From assembly GCA_973895155.1 (NCBI GenBank), contig OZ316897.1:13206001-13270000 (forward strand): DNA of 64,000 nucleotides, read 5' to 3'. The translations under genes were made by a program, and so were the position numbers. The notes below the pieces were generated by a model, which saw only the letters and a program-made list of their open reading frames with translations, did not search any database and was not told the DNA's origin. The DNA comes from Marsupella aquatica. Taxonomy: Eukaryota; Marchantiophyta. The stretch's first letter is position 1; every line of letters starts with the position of its first letter. Shown here piece after piece: positions 46,630 through 58,059 of this stretch.

Positions 46630-47204
46630 GACAGTACCAAAGCAACGCTGAGTAGAACATAAACTGTGAATCTGAAGCAAGAGTTGGGAGCGACATTGAA
46701 ACAATCCATTTAATTCGTAACACCAGAGACAAAGTACTCGTCTAACATGCAGCAGCAATCATCTGAATGAGTTGCTTACTTGAGCAGGATGTCCGAGTGA
46801 GTTGTCGGGCTTGAGTTTTGAAATTGGTCAAAGGCGAAATGTGATAGAACCTAAACAATGGTCGTGTGCAGCGTGCTTGAGTGGGATCGCAGGGTTTGAC
46901 AGCAGTCGACTGTCGAGACGGGGCAGGGGAGGGTAGCGTTGGCAGGGTCGGGGAGTCGGTTCGCGCTCCCGCCCGATTTCAAAACGGACGGACGACGGAC
47001 GGAAATGCAGTTTAGGCAGTCGAAGGAGAAATGGTAGAACCTAAACCTAGGCCGCTTCGGGGAACGGGCAGGCTGCATTGGATTTCGTGACGGGCAGCGT
47101 ACGGGGTGCTGCTAAACTTGGAGCGCATTAACGCGGTGTTGATTTAACCCAGGGTTGTATGAACGATGTTAAGAGGTTAAAACCGAGGAATAAGTGAACT
47201 TTTG

Positions 47205-47280
47205 TCCAGCAGGCCTGAGCCAGCTGGTAGACCACTCATTGGGGAGACAAAGGTGTTGAGTTTGAATTCCTGCACACATC
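47205..47280 (+). repeat. tRNA-like SINE head
   Basis: tgagccagctggtagacc resembles a Pol III A box (tRNA D-arm), and gttgagtttgaattcc about 40 bp later resembles a B box (T-arm). The arms do not form a full functional tRNA. A SINE-like element is the simplest reading. The 3' end was not found. Confidence 0.5.
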
Positions 47281-47317
47281 AGCCTTTTACACAAACCTCA
47301 CCCAAAAGTGGGGTTCA

Positions 47318-47437
47318 GACGAAGCTATTTGCACTACGAGAAAATGGCAAACTCTTGGACAGCTAGCCGGGGGGCTTGACGAAGCTATTTGCACTAAGAG
47401 AAAATGGCAAACTCTTGGAGAGCTAGGGGGCAGACAA
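47318..47437. repeat. 60-bp tandem duplication
   Basis: gacgaagctatttgcacta starts at 47318 and again at 47378, each followed by gagaaaatggcaaactcttgg and an agcta-containing end. A second small duplication (gacaaccattaatagct) follows near 47440-47485. Confidence 0.85.
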
Positions 47438-47484
47438 GCCCGACAACCATTAATAGCTATCCAGGGACAACCATTAATAGCTTT

Positions 47485-47612
47485 CCAGTTCTATGGCCTG
47501 ATTAATAGTTTTGGACTGCTTTGTGGCAGCCTGTAGTGCCAAAGTGGGATGTGAAGGCACTACAGGCTGCCACAAGGGCAGTCCAAAACTATTAATCAGG
47601 CCATAGAACTGG
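47485..47612. repeat. Long hairpin (inverted repeat, 56/57-bp arms, 15-bp loop)
   Basis: The left arm 47485-47540 begins ccagttctatggcctgatta. The right arm 47556-47612 is its reverse complement with one mismatch and one single-base indel. The loop is aaagtgggatgtgaa. This could be a foldback MITE or a young miRNA-like locus. No flanking target duplication was recognised. Confidence 0.85.
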
Positions 47613-50600
47613 AAAAGAACACAATAATAGTGCAAGAGTATCCACCGGTAACACTAGCATGGGGAGCAGGTGACTGTTGAGTTCACAAAGGCTAGCAGCA
47701 GCACCTCAAGTGACAGGAGAGTAGCACACACTGAGTCTAAAGGTCCAAGTTGTAAAATTGCTACTAAGATCCATAATGAAAGCGTCCTTCTTAGTAGGAT
47801 TCTAGATGTCTAAGTCCACTTACAAGAATCCTCCATTGTATACCTACCGTCTCCCCCGAACACAATGCCATGGCCTTGTATTCGAATAGTGGGCCATGGG
47901 GCGCTCCATTCGAATAGTGCGCCCGGGGCGTTGTATTCAAGTTTTGAATATGTGTTTTCATTTTTTTGTATTTGCAGGGCATAGTGTTAGAAAATGGGCG
48001 TTGTGTTCAAATATTGACGTTGTGTTTGAATATTGACATTGACATATGCTTCTTGAAGTTTTTACTATTTGTGCTCAATGTAGAACAGTTTACTTAGGGT
48101 CACATCTCAAACACAATGTCAATATTTGAACAAAACGACCGGGCGTTGTGTTAAAATGAAGTGTATTTGATTATGGAGACCAAAAAATTCCATTTTCACA
48201 CACAACGCCTGGGCGCTACGTTTGAGGGAAGACTGTAGCCTTCATCTAAAGCTTTAGCCCTGATAACTCTATGGTGTCTCCTGCCTGAGCCAGGCACCGT
48301 GGCACCGCACTCAAATGATCAAGTCAGAGCCTTTGAGACTGATCAAAAATATATTTCTTAGCTTGGACAGATCAAAAGTCTGATTGTTGAGTGTTAGCCA
48401 AATAGCCCCCAAAATCTAGTATACTTACCATGAAAGAGCTTCAAAGGCCCATGTTTCAGTGTAGATAAGAGCAAGGCCACCAATCTCAGATCCTGGCTGA
48501 TGAGTTGGCCAGTAAACCAACTTTGAGTTTTGCTTGATCGTGCATGCTTACAACGGGAAAAAGGAGGGGGCCGGGATGGTCTCCACAGTACAAAAGCACA
48601 ACAACAGCAACCATTTGAGATAGCAAGAGACCTGGAACCAGAGAAAAGCCCCTGGGCAAAAATCCTCCAAAAAACGTCTTAGCCCTAAAAAGCCTACAAA
48701 ATATTTTGTTGGATGACTGTATGAATTATATGTGAGTTGAAACATGTTTGGTGTGGTCTCCTTTGGTTCGATGACTTTTAGACATCTCCTAACACTCAAT
48801 TCATATCTTCGCAATCTACACTGGGGACTTTTCTTAAGTCATTTATTTCACAAAACATATTTCTTTTATATTTCATTTCATTTCGAATCTATCTACTTAT
48901 TGAAGAGGGCATCTACCTTAGCTTTGGTTTTGAAATTTGCTCTAGGTATTTAATGAAAAGTGCACATTTGTATATATTGCATTCATAAAATACTGATGTT
49001 AGAGGATATAGGATTAAGTGTTGGAAGTGTCTGAAATGTCCCAACAATTATCAGTAGGTAGCTTGAATGCTAGAGATGACACCAACAAATTTCACTTCAA
49101 ATAAAATTAATTTAGTCTTCCAGTGAGTAAAACATTTGGGTTTATCATAAATTAACAATTTGAAGGGTTTGTGGCCCCTCGAGTCAAGTAGTGGCGCCCT
49201 CTCTGCCTGAGGTGGACCCAATGAGCACTACTTGCAAAGTCTAGAGGTTTTTTTAATTACCGACTGTTGACCATCTGAAGGACCTGGTCAAATTCCTGAA
49301 TCATCATCAGGGTCCATTAAGTCCACAAGATGCTGGAGGGCCCTGGACCCTGGGTATGTCTTTGAGTCTTTGAGGCTTGGTGCTTTGCATGTAAGGCCAG
49401 AACGACACAACTTTTTTTGTGGACTTAAGTCAAGGACTAGATGCATAGGTTCGAAAAAGTGCTTTAATTGCCTTTTCCCATGCTATTCTCGCTACTTAAA
49501 ACTTGAAAGTTAAAGTTGAGGATAATAGCTTTTGGCCATAAACAAATGGTCACAGCTCTTTCACATGGTTGTGTAAAAGTTTAGTTTTCTCCACTAGCCT
49601 CTATTTTGACTTAAGGTTATCGGCATATGACACATTTTCATAACAAACAGTTATGGATCATGAATTTTGCACTCCATAGCTTTTTATGTAATTAACCTTA
49701 ACTACTAAGTTAAAGTCCATCAAATTTGAAGTTTTGAGATGTCCAATTTATCAATCCTGATCTCTTTGCTAGGTGACTGTTTGCATTGTTGCACTTCCGA
49801 TTGGTGATGGGCCCTCTCTCGACAAGGACCAATCTACAAACATGACTAAGTCTCACTTAGCAAGTTGTACAGTAGATGTTACTTTGTCTATCTGCTTAGT
49901 AAAGCTAGCTAACATCCACTTGAGGTAGTATCTTTGCAAATGACCTTTACATCTGATTGAGATTTGTATAAAATTGGTGTGGCAAACAAACTCATTCTTG
50001 CTTTTAATTAATGAACAAGCAAGAAGGCCCATCTTGTGCTGAAACGTTTCAGTAAGAAGGAATTCCAAGCTTTCTCCCTACTATTATCGTCTTCAAGTAT
50101 GACCAATGAGCGGTTGGAATGGATTCATCTGACTTCTGTTGAACGAGTAACTATTAGGCCACTGAATGGTTTGTATGCACTATCAAAGTTCTCTTTTATC
50201 ATTGTGGATCCAGAGTATTGCTTGGAGTACACCAGGATTCAGGGAATGAAAGAAGAAAGGGGCCGGATGCATGAAAGCTTTGCTGGTTGCTGGAATGAAC
50301 CTGAATGACTTGTTTGTCTTCTTCAAGTAAGTTTCCTTGCTTGTGTTTTTCCACATGTTTTCATTGTGGGTTGGTCCAATTCATATGCCCAAACCACAAT
50401 ATATATTGAATTCATGTGATAGTTGGAATTTATGTTCCAGATCGTATTTAAAGATATTTGTAAAGAAGGGACCAAGGTTAACAGGCAGATTGGACTCACC
50501 ACAGATGATTAGCCAAAACGCACTCATAAAAATTGGAAAGAAAAGTACACTGATGGAACAAGGTTGAGTTAACACCAAAGTGAGACAAGTAGCGGTAAAA

Positions 50601-50787
50601 CGCAACTGCAGGTCGCATTCAGGATGAAACTGCAAGATAATGTTTGAGTGCCCCTTGGAAAAAACCAACATCGAGGTACCATCTGTGCCTCTTGACTTCT
50701 TGAGCTCATAGTAGTCCTCTTGATCTGTTTTGTTCTTCTCGCTAACATCTGAATCAATCTATTTCCTTGCTAACTTGCTCTCAAGTC
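47613..50787. other. Intergenic, no confident gene
   Basis: Repeated gttgtgttcaaatattgac and aacacaatgtcaatatttgaac words at 47990-48140 form an imperfect inverted repeat. A possible exon remnant on the plus strand at 50036-50308 (SKKEFQAFSLLL, then VDPEYCLEYTRIQGM) is unrecognised. Nothing else is supported. Confidence 0.4.
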
Positions 50788-51024
50788 TTCAATCTATTCA
50801 TTAAAAGTGAATTATCATTCAATTTATGAACATTTAGGCAATGTAAAGTGTACATTTGGCTTTCAAAAAGTGTACTACATTTGGGCAAGCAACAAAGGTG
50901 ATGGCCATAAGACTTGCCACCATCTTCATCCTTTGTAAATGAATTTCACTCTAGTAAAGACCCTCTCCCACCCCCAAGTTTGCAATTGATCATTTAGGTG
51001 TAGAGTATTGTACTATAGCGTACA

Positions 51025-52851
51025 CTAGCTCAATACCCATGTGTTGCACAAAAGATGTAGTTAAGAAAAACATGTCATATTGCCCACAAGATGTCATCAA
51101 TAAAAAATGTGTTGTGTCAACCAAGATGTCTCTAAGAATAAAGATGGCGTGTCGCCCAGATCTTATTACTTAATTAAAAAATGTCATGGCACCCAAGATG
51201 CCATTAAGAAAAAAGATGTTGTGTTCCAAGATGTTGTTATATGAAAGATATCATGAAGTAAAAGGATGTCATTGACAAAAAAGGTTGTTTTGCCAAAAAT
51301 GTCATCAAGTAAAAAATTGTTGTGGTGCTAATGATGTTGTTATGCCAAAGATGTTGTCGAGGATATATGTCATTAAATATAAAGATGTTGTTAAATACAA
51401 AATGCTCAATAAGTAAAGTATGTTGTTAGTCAAAGATGTTGTGAAGTAAAAGATCATGTTGTTAAGTACATCTTGGGCCCAAAACCTGTGCGTTGCACAA
51501 AAGATGCTGAGGAGAGAAAAGGTGCCGAGAGTGAGGAAAAGATGTTGTCATGAGATAAAGATGTCAAGGTGAGAAAACGATGGCAAGATGATAAAAAGAT
51601 AAGATGTCAAGGTGAGAAAAGATCTCAAGGAAAAAAAAGATGTTGAGGGTGAGAAAACAAGCCATGGTAAGATAGAGATGTCAATGTGAGATGAGAAAAT
51701 ATGGCAAGGCAAGGAAAAGATGTTGAGGGTGAGAAAACAAGCCATGGTAAGATAAAGATGTCAATGTGAGATGAGAAAATATGGCAAGGCAAGGAAAAGA
51801 TGTTGAGGAGACATAAACATGTAAAGATTATAAAAATATGTCAAGGCAAGAAAATATATCAAGGCAAGGCAAGAAAAGTATCAAGGCAAGGCAAAACATT
51901 ATCAGCTTTGCAATGTAGTTATCAAGACATGTTATTTGTGATCCCGACCATACACGTTTGTGGTCGTGTTCAATAACTATGGCATTGCGCATAGAAATTG
52001 GAGATGCGAGATAGTGACCACCGCATCATAGAATCCAAGCACAGTGACAAGAAACAATATAGCTTGTTTTATTTTTAATTTTTAGAGGGAGAATAATTTT
52101 ATGTTTTTATTTACATTCAAAATATTTCAAAATTTTCCAATTTTCGTCCCAATTTTCCAATTTAAATAAGAATACATTTAAATAATTTCTAATTGAGTTG
52201 TTAATCTTGGGCAGGTGCAGGCAGAATAAAGGGCAGTTTTGGCTTCATTTTTTTAGTTTGTAATCTAAGGGACCTTTCGGGATATGTATTGTAGTGGTAT
52301 AGAATGGTAGAGGGAAGTAGAAGGAGGAACACTTGATATGTATGGATGTTGACTTGATTCTTGTGGAGCATTTGGTAGCTCCTTTTTCTTGCTTAGGTGT
52401 CACTATTTTCTTCCCACTAAATGTAATTGTTTTTTGGTTTATTCCTTCTCTTTGTCAGTTTCTTTATTTTTTGGGCCTGATAATTTAAAGAATGACCACT
52501 GCACAGAAACGTGCAATATATTATTATAGTTTTTATGTTGTCAAAAGTGGTTGTCCCTTTATATATATTTATTTAATTTGGTCAAGTATATTTGTTTTCA
52601 TATGGGATGGGCAATGTAAGGCGCCCCGAGAAAGTGGGGGAGCAATAACCTGACATAGATTTAACTCGGGGTCTAACGTGATGAGGAATATATATCAAGA
52701 ATGATTCTTGTCCCTTCATTTATGTTGTGGCTTAATTTTATTTGTCCTCTTAGCTTTGCTTTGCATATTTGAGTTTTTTCACTTGGCACTGAAAACGGTA
52801 ACTTTTGAATGACTACCACTTCAAAAAACGGCGCAATCATTTATTATAGGA
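51025..52851 (-). mobile_element. Helitron-like element nested in the MITE
   Basis: On the minus strand the 3' end reads TGTGCAACACATGGGTATTG and then AGCTAG followed by T. That gives a small hairpin (TGTG-CAA-CACA) about 12 nt before CTAG, as at plant Helitron ends. The 5' end reads TCCTATAATAAATGATTGCG, a Helitron-like TC start, although the base before it is C instead of the expected A. Similar internal words near 51483 (cctgtgcgttgcacaaaag) and 52490-52530 (agaatgaccactgcacagaa) suggest a second, nested or older Helitron. No Rep/helicase gene is seen. Confidence 0.55.
51540..51810. repeat. Simple and tandem repeats rich in aagatgt(t/c)
   Basis: tgttgagggtgagaaaacaa starts at 51641 and 51721, giving an 80-bp duplication inside a wider zone (51050-51900) of aagatgttgt/aagatgtcaa words. 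Confidence 0.75.
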
Positions 52852-52999
52852 GTTAAATATAGTGCTACAAAGTGTATATTTAGATACCAAAAAGTTGACA
52901 AAATAAAATACACTTTTAATAAATAGAGTGATAACTATCATTTCAATTGCCTGAACTTTTCCAAGTAGTCTGAGATTAATTTGGAAACAGTGAAGGACC

Positions 53000-53870
53000 A
53001 TGGATTTGAAGCTATTCCCTGAGTTCCAAATGGATATGGATCATGCTCTTCTATCTTTAATTGACAATAAGGATGATGAGCTTGACATATTTGATTAATT
53101 CGCGATTATTCATGTTGGTGATGATGGCAATGCAGGCATATTTGGTGCTCCTTAATTGACTGCTTTCAACCAACTGAGTTTTCCTTTGAAAAGCAAATGG
53201 GAAAGCAAATAACAAGGAATCTTGCAAGATCAACTGATGATCTCCTTTCCAAGTATGCAACAATGCCCAACTATTCTAGGACTTAACCCACTTCACTCTT
53301 GAACAATTCCATGAGCTCTCTACTTTGGAATGTAAGATCTACAGGCCAAGGCCATAGGTGCAAGGGTCAGCCTTGCAAAGCTTCACTGTACCGGAACAGA
53401 GATTGTCAGTTTCAGTTTGTATATGAAACATGATAACACAATTTACTTAATTTGATGGAGCACATTAGAACTGGGCAAAAACATTTGTCTGTGATGAAGC
53501 AATTTACAGGGCAATTTCTATTGCATCTTGTGTCAAATAAGCCATAGCAAATGAGATCTGTTGGCCTACTGCTGAGGAGAGAGTGGAGCTAGGCCAGGTC
53601 ATTCCAAATTTTCCAGCATATATTGGTTTTGTAGATGGAATTCTTTGTAGGATCGATAGACCATTTGAGAATGAGACCCACAAAAAATGGTTCCAAAGTC
53701 ACACAAAATGTACTGCTTGAATTCTACTTAAACATTTGCTGTCTTGGTCAATCATAATGGTTTGTTCATCTATGTAGACCAAGGATTTTGAAGGACTCTT
53801 GGGTGGAGCATAATGGGCTACATCTATTGTAGCTAAAGAAGGGACATGCATGATTGTGGAGATTGCATGG
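53000..53870 (+). pseudogene. PIF/Harbinger-like DDE transposase remnant
   Basis: Conceptual reading across stops gives WPTAEERVELGQVIPNFPAY, then IGFVDGILCRIDRPFENETH and, in a shifted frame, LFIYVDQGF. In Harbinger transposases FPGCIGAIDGTHIPI and a later YVDxGYPGSxHD-type strand carry catalytic Asp residues, and the order agrees. Several stops and frameshifts show it is long dead. Confidence 0.5.
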
Positions 53871-55985
53871 CCAAGAGAAAGGGGAGAATGGGGTTGGGCA
53901 TGATGATACTACCGACTAATGAAGTATTCATGTGAGCACTTCACAGTTTAAAAGTGATATTGAGTATATATATCCCACTGCCAAAAAGATAAGATAGCCA
54001 AACTGGGAGACAGGATCCCAAAGGCAAAAGAACCCAATAAAGGGAAAGAAGAGAAAGACCCAAGAAGACCACAAAGGCCCAACAAATCAAGGAGTATCCC
54101 ACAGAAACAATAAAAACTAAGAAGCAAACAACAAATTAGAAACCCTATTGGGTGGTAAGCTGGAAAGTCTGGTAGAGCTCTATCAGAGTAAACAGCATAG
54201 GAAGGTACGTAGTCATGAAGGGGAATCTATATAGAGGCCCTAAAAAAGACTGTCTTGGCCCTACAAAACAATAGTGAAAGCCTGGGCCCTATGAAGTGCC
54301 ACCGACACCCTCAGGCTCAAAAAGGCAGTGAGTACAAAAGCAAGGGGAAAAGGCCTTTGTTCAATACAAATCATCTACAAGCCCAAAGCAAGTGGTCAAA
54401 ACAAGGGTGAACAGCACCAAAAACTCATAGTGGGTCCATGTAAAAGTGAAAGTATCTTGATAAAACATTAGTTTTTATAAATTTAAACAATTTTCCCTCT
54501 AAAGTGTTTCTATCCATTCTGGTGCATTGGTTTTGCCCACTTGGGACCTCCTTTGTTTATTCTTTTGTATTCTGTTTGGCCCTTTTATGTAAAAAGTTTG
54601 TGTATATTTTCATTGGGTTCTGTGTGCTTTCTTTCTTTCATGTGTTGTCACACTTTGAAACTTTCCATCTTAGCTTACATCAGAGCTACTACTTGGAATC
54701 TGTGAGGACGTATTTTTTCTCTTCCTTCCTGAACATACTCAATGCAATAATATTAATGTACTGGATGGCCCCGTCAGCTACCCAATGATGTACGATGGCC
54801 TTCCAGCTATGAACAGGTTCATCTGTCTTGTTTTTGGTGCATGTAATTTTGAAACAGAGGGAGTCTACATATTTACAGGACCCTATGGTTGGTGACATGA
54901 TTATTTTCAAGTGGAAGGGGTACTTTGTTTCATTTCACAAGATGGATCTGGAAATCAAAGATACTACCTCGCTGGAGTGGTGAAGAGGTTTTCAGTCAGG
55001 AGGGAAATTCTCAGAGGGTACATTTCCAAGGGGTGGGCAATTTAGCTTGTCAACTGTTCTACTACACTGGCGGCAGAATTGTGAGAGAAAACATGTTCTA
55101 CTGGTCTTAGTTGAAAAGCAATTATTAAAACCACTAACACAGAGGTTCTTCTCATCAATATAATTAAATAAAAAAAAATTGCAGTGCCCATAGTAGTGAC
55201 TTAAAAAATAAGTAGTCTTCAATCATATCTTCAAGTCAGACTACATTTAGTACAACCGAAGGAAGGAAACCATCCACAATTCTTCAAACTGACATAAATC
55301 CGTGACTACTACTTCAATCCTAAAGTTCTCATTCAACTGATTAAACCGCCTCCAAAAATTCTGAAATTGGCAACTGAAACAAAATGTTGCCAAATATTGC
55401 TACCAGGACTGCTATGTCTCAAAGTGCAGTCTATAAATTCCTTGCACTTTTGTTTGAACTCCTCATCTCTGATCATATCTAGATGTGTCCTTTGGCTTCT
55501 CCAAGAGTGCAACTTTAGCCATGATGCTCCTCGCCTGCGACTCAACTGATCTAGGATCAACTACAGGCTGTCGATCGGACTGCATGCTCTTGAATCCAGT
55601 TAAGATATCAGCTGCGATAATTTTGCCAGCATGTTTGAGACTGTTTTTCTTGGTAAGAGGGTTGGGCAGAACCGGATTGATGCAAGCTGTTGCTGCAGGG
55701 GTTCAAGGTCAAGCAACAGATCCTGACGCCTCTGGATTGGTGACCTGACTAGATTTGGTACCATGCATGTGATTGGCATCCCTCCCTGAGTTTTGGAATG
55801 CTCCTAGCCTCCATGATGGCATTTCCATCACCTTCTCAATTCATAAGTGTCGGGTCTTGCAACATAGATCCTGCATCTCCCTCAAGATTTTTCACCCCGG
55901 AGTTCATGTCTTTAATGCCGTCTCTCATGTGCTCTTTAAGGGTCTCCTCTTTGATAGTGAATTATGGAACTCCTTGTAATCCACT
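53871..55985. other. Intergenic with decayed coding traces
   Basis: Nothing convincing at 53.9-55.3 kb. On the minus strand at 55.98-55.33 kb, protein-like but stop-interrupted stretches occur (EETLKEHMRDGIKDMNSGVK; RDEEFKQKCKEFIDCTLRHS). They may be remnants of the sequence once following the LRR gene. The family is not recognised. Confidence 0.35.
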
Positions 55986-56064
55986 GTCTTCGAAGAAACA
56001 CCAGATTACTCAGTCTTCGAAGTAAGACCAGATTACTCGGTCTTCGAAGAAAGACCAGATTGAC
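55986..56064. repeat. 27-bp tandem repeat at the end of the LRR gene
   Basis: gtcttcgaag(a/t)aa(g/c)accagat starts at 55986, 56013 and 56040, exactly 27 bp apart (nine codons). It supplies the last residues of the LRR reading frame (WSFFED, WSYFED), which do not belong to an LRR protein. Confidence 0.85.
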
Positions 56065-57431
56065 CAGAAGTACTCAAAACGTACGAGGGCTTTAGCTTTA
56101 GCTCTAAATTGAACTGAGTCATGGCTGATCTGTACCAGTCTCGATAGGTCCCCACTAAAGGAGTTATCTGCCAGTCGCATTTCCGTCATCTGACCATAGC
56201 ATTGACTAAGAAACTCAACAATGTCTCCGGAGAGGCTGTTGTTCTGAAGGGACAGAAAGCTGATAGAACTATTTCCATTGTTGCAAATGGAGGGAACGGG
56301 ACCACTCAGGTGATTGTGACTCAAATCTATTTTATTGTAATTGTAATGCTTGGTTCCATCGAATGGTATATGACCAGTAAGGAGATTCTGTGAAAGAATC
56401 AAGCCAGGCCCGTTCGGCAAGTTCGGTGGAGTAGGTTGCAGCAAATTTGCAGGGATGCTGCCTGTGAGCTGATTGTGAGACAAATCGACCCAATTGCCGT
56501 CACTCATATTTAACCGGAAATCCGAAGGGATGTGGCCAGACAGTTGGTTCTGTGACAAATCAAGGATCCTGAGTTTCACCAACTTAGTTATGTTGGCCGG
56601 AATCGGACCCTGTAGTTGATTGTGAGCGATAGATAAGCGCTCGAAATTCTTTGCATCTGGAAAGATGCCCCCCTCCTCGAACCCCGTGAAGGTGTTGTTA
56701 TCAAGCAAGAGCTCCAAAAGGTTGGTCAGATTTGAAAGAGAAGGGATAGTACCAGTAAACATGTTATTCCTCAAATCTATCTGGAGAGGACTATCTAGTT
56801 TTCCGAGCGATTTTGGAAAAGAGCCACTAAGGTGGTTATCTTTTAGTAGGAGATACTGTAGGTTCACCAAGCCACTCAGGTCAGGGATCTCCCCGGCGAG
56901 TGCATTTCCCTCGAGACGGAGGTATCGGAGGCTGTGGCAGGCAGAAATGCTGTGTGGTATGGGACCAGAGAACCCACCATTAGACAGATCCAAATAGGTA
57001 AGCCCAACTAAAGATCCAATATCGTCTGGGATGACAATACCCTGGAAATGGTTCCACGACAAATCCAACCTGCGAAGATCTGTCAGGTTTGACAATACAC
57101 GCAGGCTCGGCAGCCACCTCAATTCCCAACCCAAAAAACTGAGCTGCTCTACAGTGGAATCTTTTGTGCAAGTAACTCCAGCCCAAGCACAGGCGTTGTC
57201 GTCCGTCTCCTTCCAAGTTCCCCAATAACCGTCGGAGATCACCCATTCACGGACTTCCGTCACCTTTTTGAACCTCAGAAGAGTTTGAACTTCGCCACCA
57301 GTGCTGCTATTCGGATTAGCATCGACACGGGCCAGCACCCAAAGGCAGAGAAGCACCGTGCACAATCGTTGTAGGCCTCTTGAAAATGCTGAGATCGATG
57401 CAAGAGTTATGGCCATTGTCATCCGTTGCAT
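56010..57431 (-). CDS. LRR receptor-like protein, truncated (no membrane segment or kinase)
   Basis: I choose the ATG at 57431 (MQRMTMAITLASISAF); the longer frame starts with a non-ATG codon. A signal peptide covers about residues 1-40, ending near VLARVDA. The LRRNT_2 cap follows with LLRFKK and NACAWAGVTC. About a dozen plant-type LRRs (LxxLxLxxNxLxGxIP) run to near residue 445, with good examples at LTYLDLSNGGFSGPIP and WVDLSHNQLTGSIP. The last repeats run into FRAKAKALVRFEYFWSIW and the 27-bp repeat. A membrane helix and kinase, expected in a receptor kinase, are absent. So the gene was cut at its 3' end, or would encode a secreted LRR protein. It would act at the cell surface as a ligand-binding ectodomain. 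Confidence 0.75.
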   Translation of the reverse strand: MQRMTMAITLASISAFSRGLQRLCTVLLCLWVLARVDANPNSSTGGEVQTLLRFKKVTEVREWVISDGYWGTWKETDDNACAWAGVTCTKDSTVEQLSFLGWELRWLPSLRVLSNLTDLRRLDLSWNHFQGIVIPDDIGSLVGLTYLDLSNGGFSGPIPHSISACHSLRYLRLEGNALAGEIPDLSGLVNLQYLLLKDNHLSGSFPKSLGKLDSPLQIDLRNNMFTGTIPSLSNLTNLLELLLDNNTFTGFEEGGIFPDAKNFERLSIAHNQLQGPIPANITKLVKLRILDLSQNQLSGHIPSDFRLNMSDGNWVDLSHNQLTGSIPANLLQPTPPNLPNGPGLILSQNLLTGHIPFDGTKHYNYNKIDLSHNHLSGPVPSICNNGNSSISFLSLQNNSLSGDIVEFLSQCYGQMTEMRLADNSFSGDLSRLVQISHDSVQFRAKAKALVRFEYFWSIWSFFEDRVIWSYFED

Positions 57432-57464
57432 AGTTGTTTCTTCCGGTAGTTCCTGCGCATGCAA

Positions 57465-58059
57465 CTAGAAAATAATGTGATTATTCCAATGTGGTCCTAA
57501 GCTTCTCGTAAACTGAACGGCTTCCAACTAAAGCGATACGATAGGTTGTATTGAGAGGATTGCAGTGCATTCCTATTGAATGCCACAGAGTAAGTTGAAA
57601 CGCAGCTTCTTCGAGTCTTGACAAATTGTCAGTCAAAGTCCTGTCTAAAACAGTTCATAGTCAGTTGACTCAGACCGAAACCACTCCGTTGGGTCTAAAT
57701 AGGGTCCACATAGAAAGCCGAGTGAACAATGGAGTCTTAAACTAATTGGAGTCTTGAACTAAGAGTATGACGGCTCTCGATCTAGATCGACTGTTGGGCT
57801 AAACTGGACTAACAAAACAAGTCTTCATTTGAGAATGTTGGGCTAAATTGGGCCAACAAAAGAACTGTTGATTTGAGAGTGCATGAAACTAAGTCAAACA
57901 ACAGACTTTCTTCATTCACACAAATCCAATTGGGCATGTTCTATACATACGTGTCACTCAACGGGTTACGAAAAAGGTCGAATATTGGAAGTGAATTGAT
58001 CGCTCGGAAAGATGCTCACCAGTATCTAGTTCAGTCGCGCACAGAGATCGACGTAACTC
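57465..58059. promoter_or_regulatory. Divergent intergenic region between the LRR gene and a small secreted-protein ORF
   Basis: A 0.6-kb stretch between genes on opposite strands. A 27-bp-scale duplication (ttgggctaaa(c/t)tggrccaacaaa) occurs near 57795 and 57840. No distinct promoter element is certain. Confidence 0.35.

Larger units (their letters stand above)
50788..52932 (-). mobile_element. MITE copy of the ATCACCC...GATTGAT family, split by a Helitron-like insertion
   Basis: On the minus strand the left end is at 52932 (ATCACTCTATTTATTAAAAG) and the right end at 50788 (aatctattcattaaaagtga on the plus strand). Sequence next to each end matches the left (24530-24620) and right (24630-24875) parts of the MITE at 24530. 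The middle is interrupted by 51025-52851. Confidence 0.65.

Noticed and set aside
51548-51745. Minus-strand frame in the aagatgt repeat zone
   Set aside because: It is a product of the simple and 80-bp tandem repeats.
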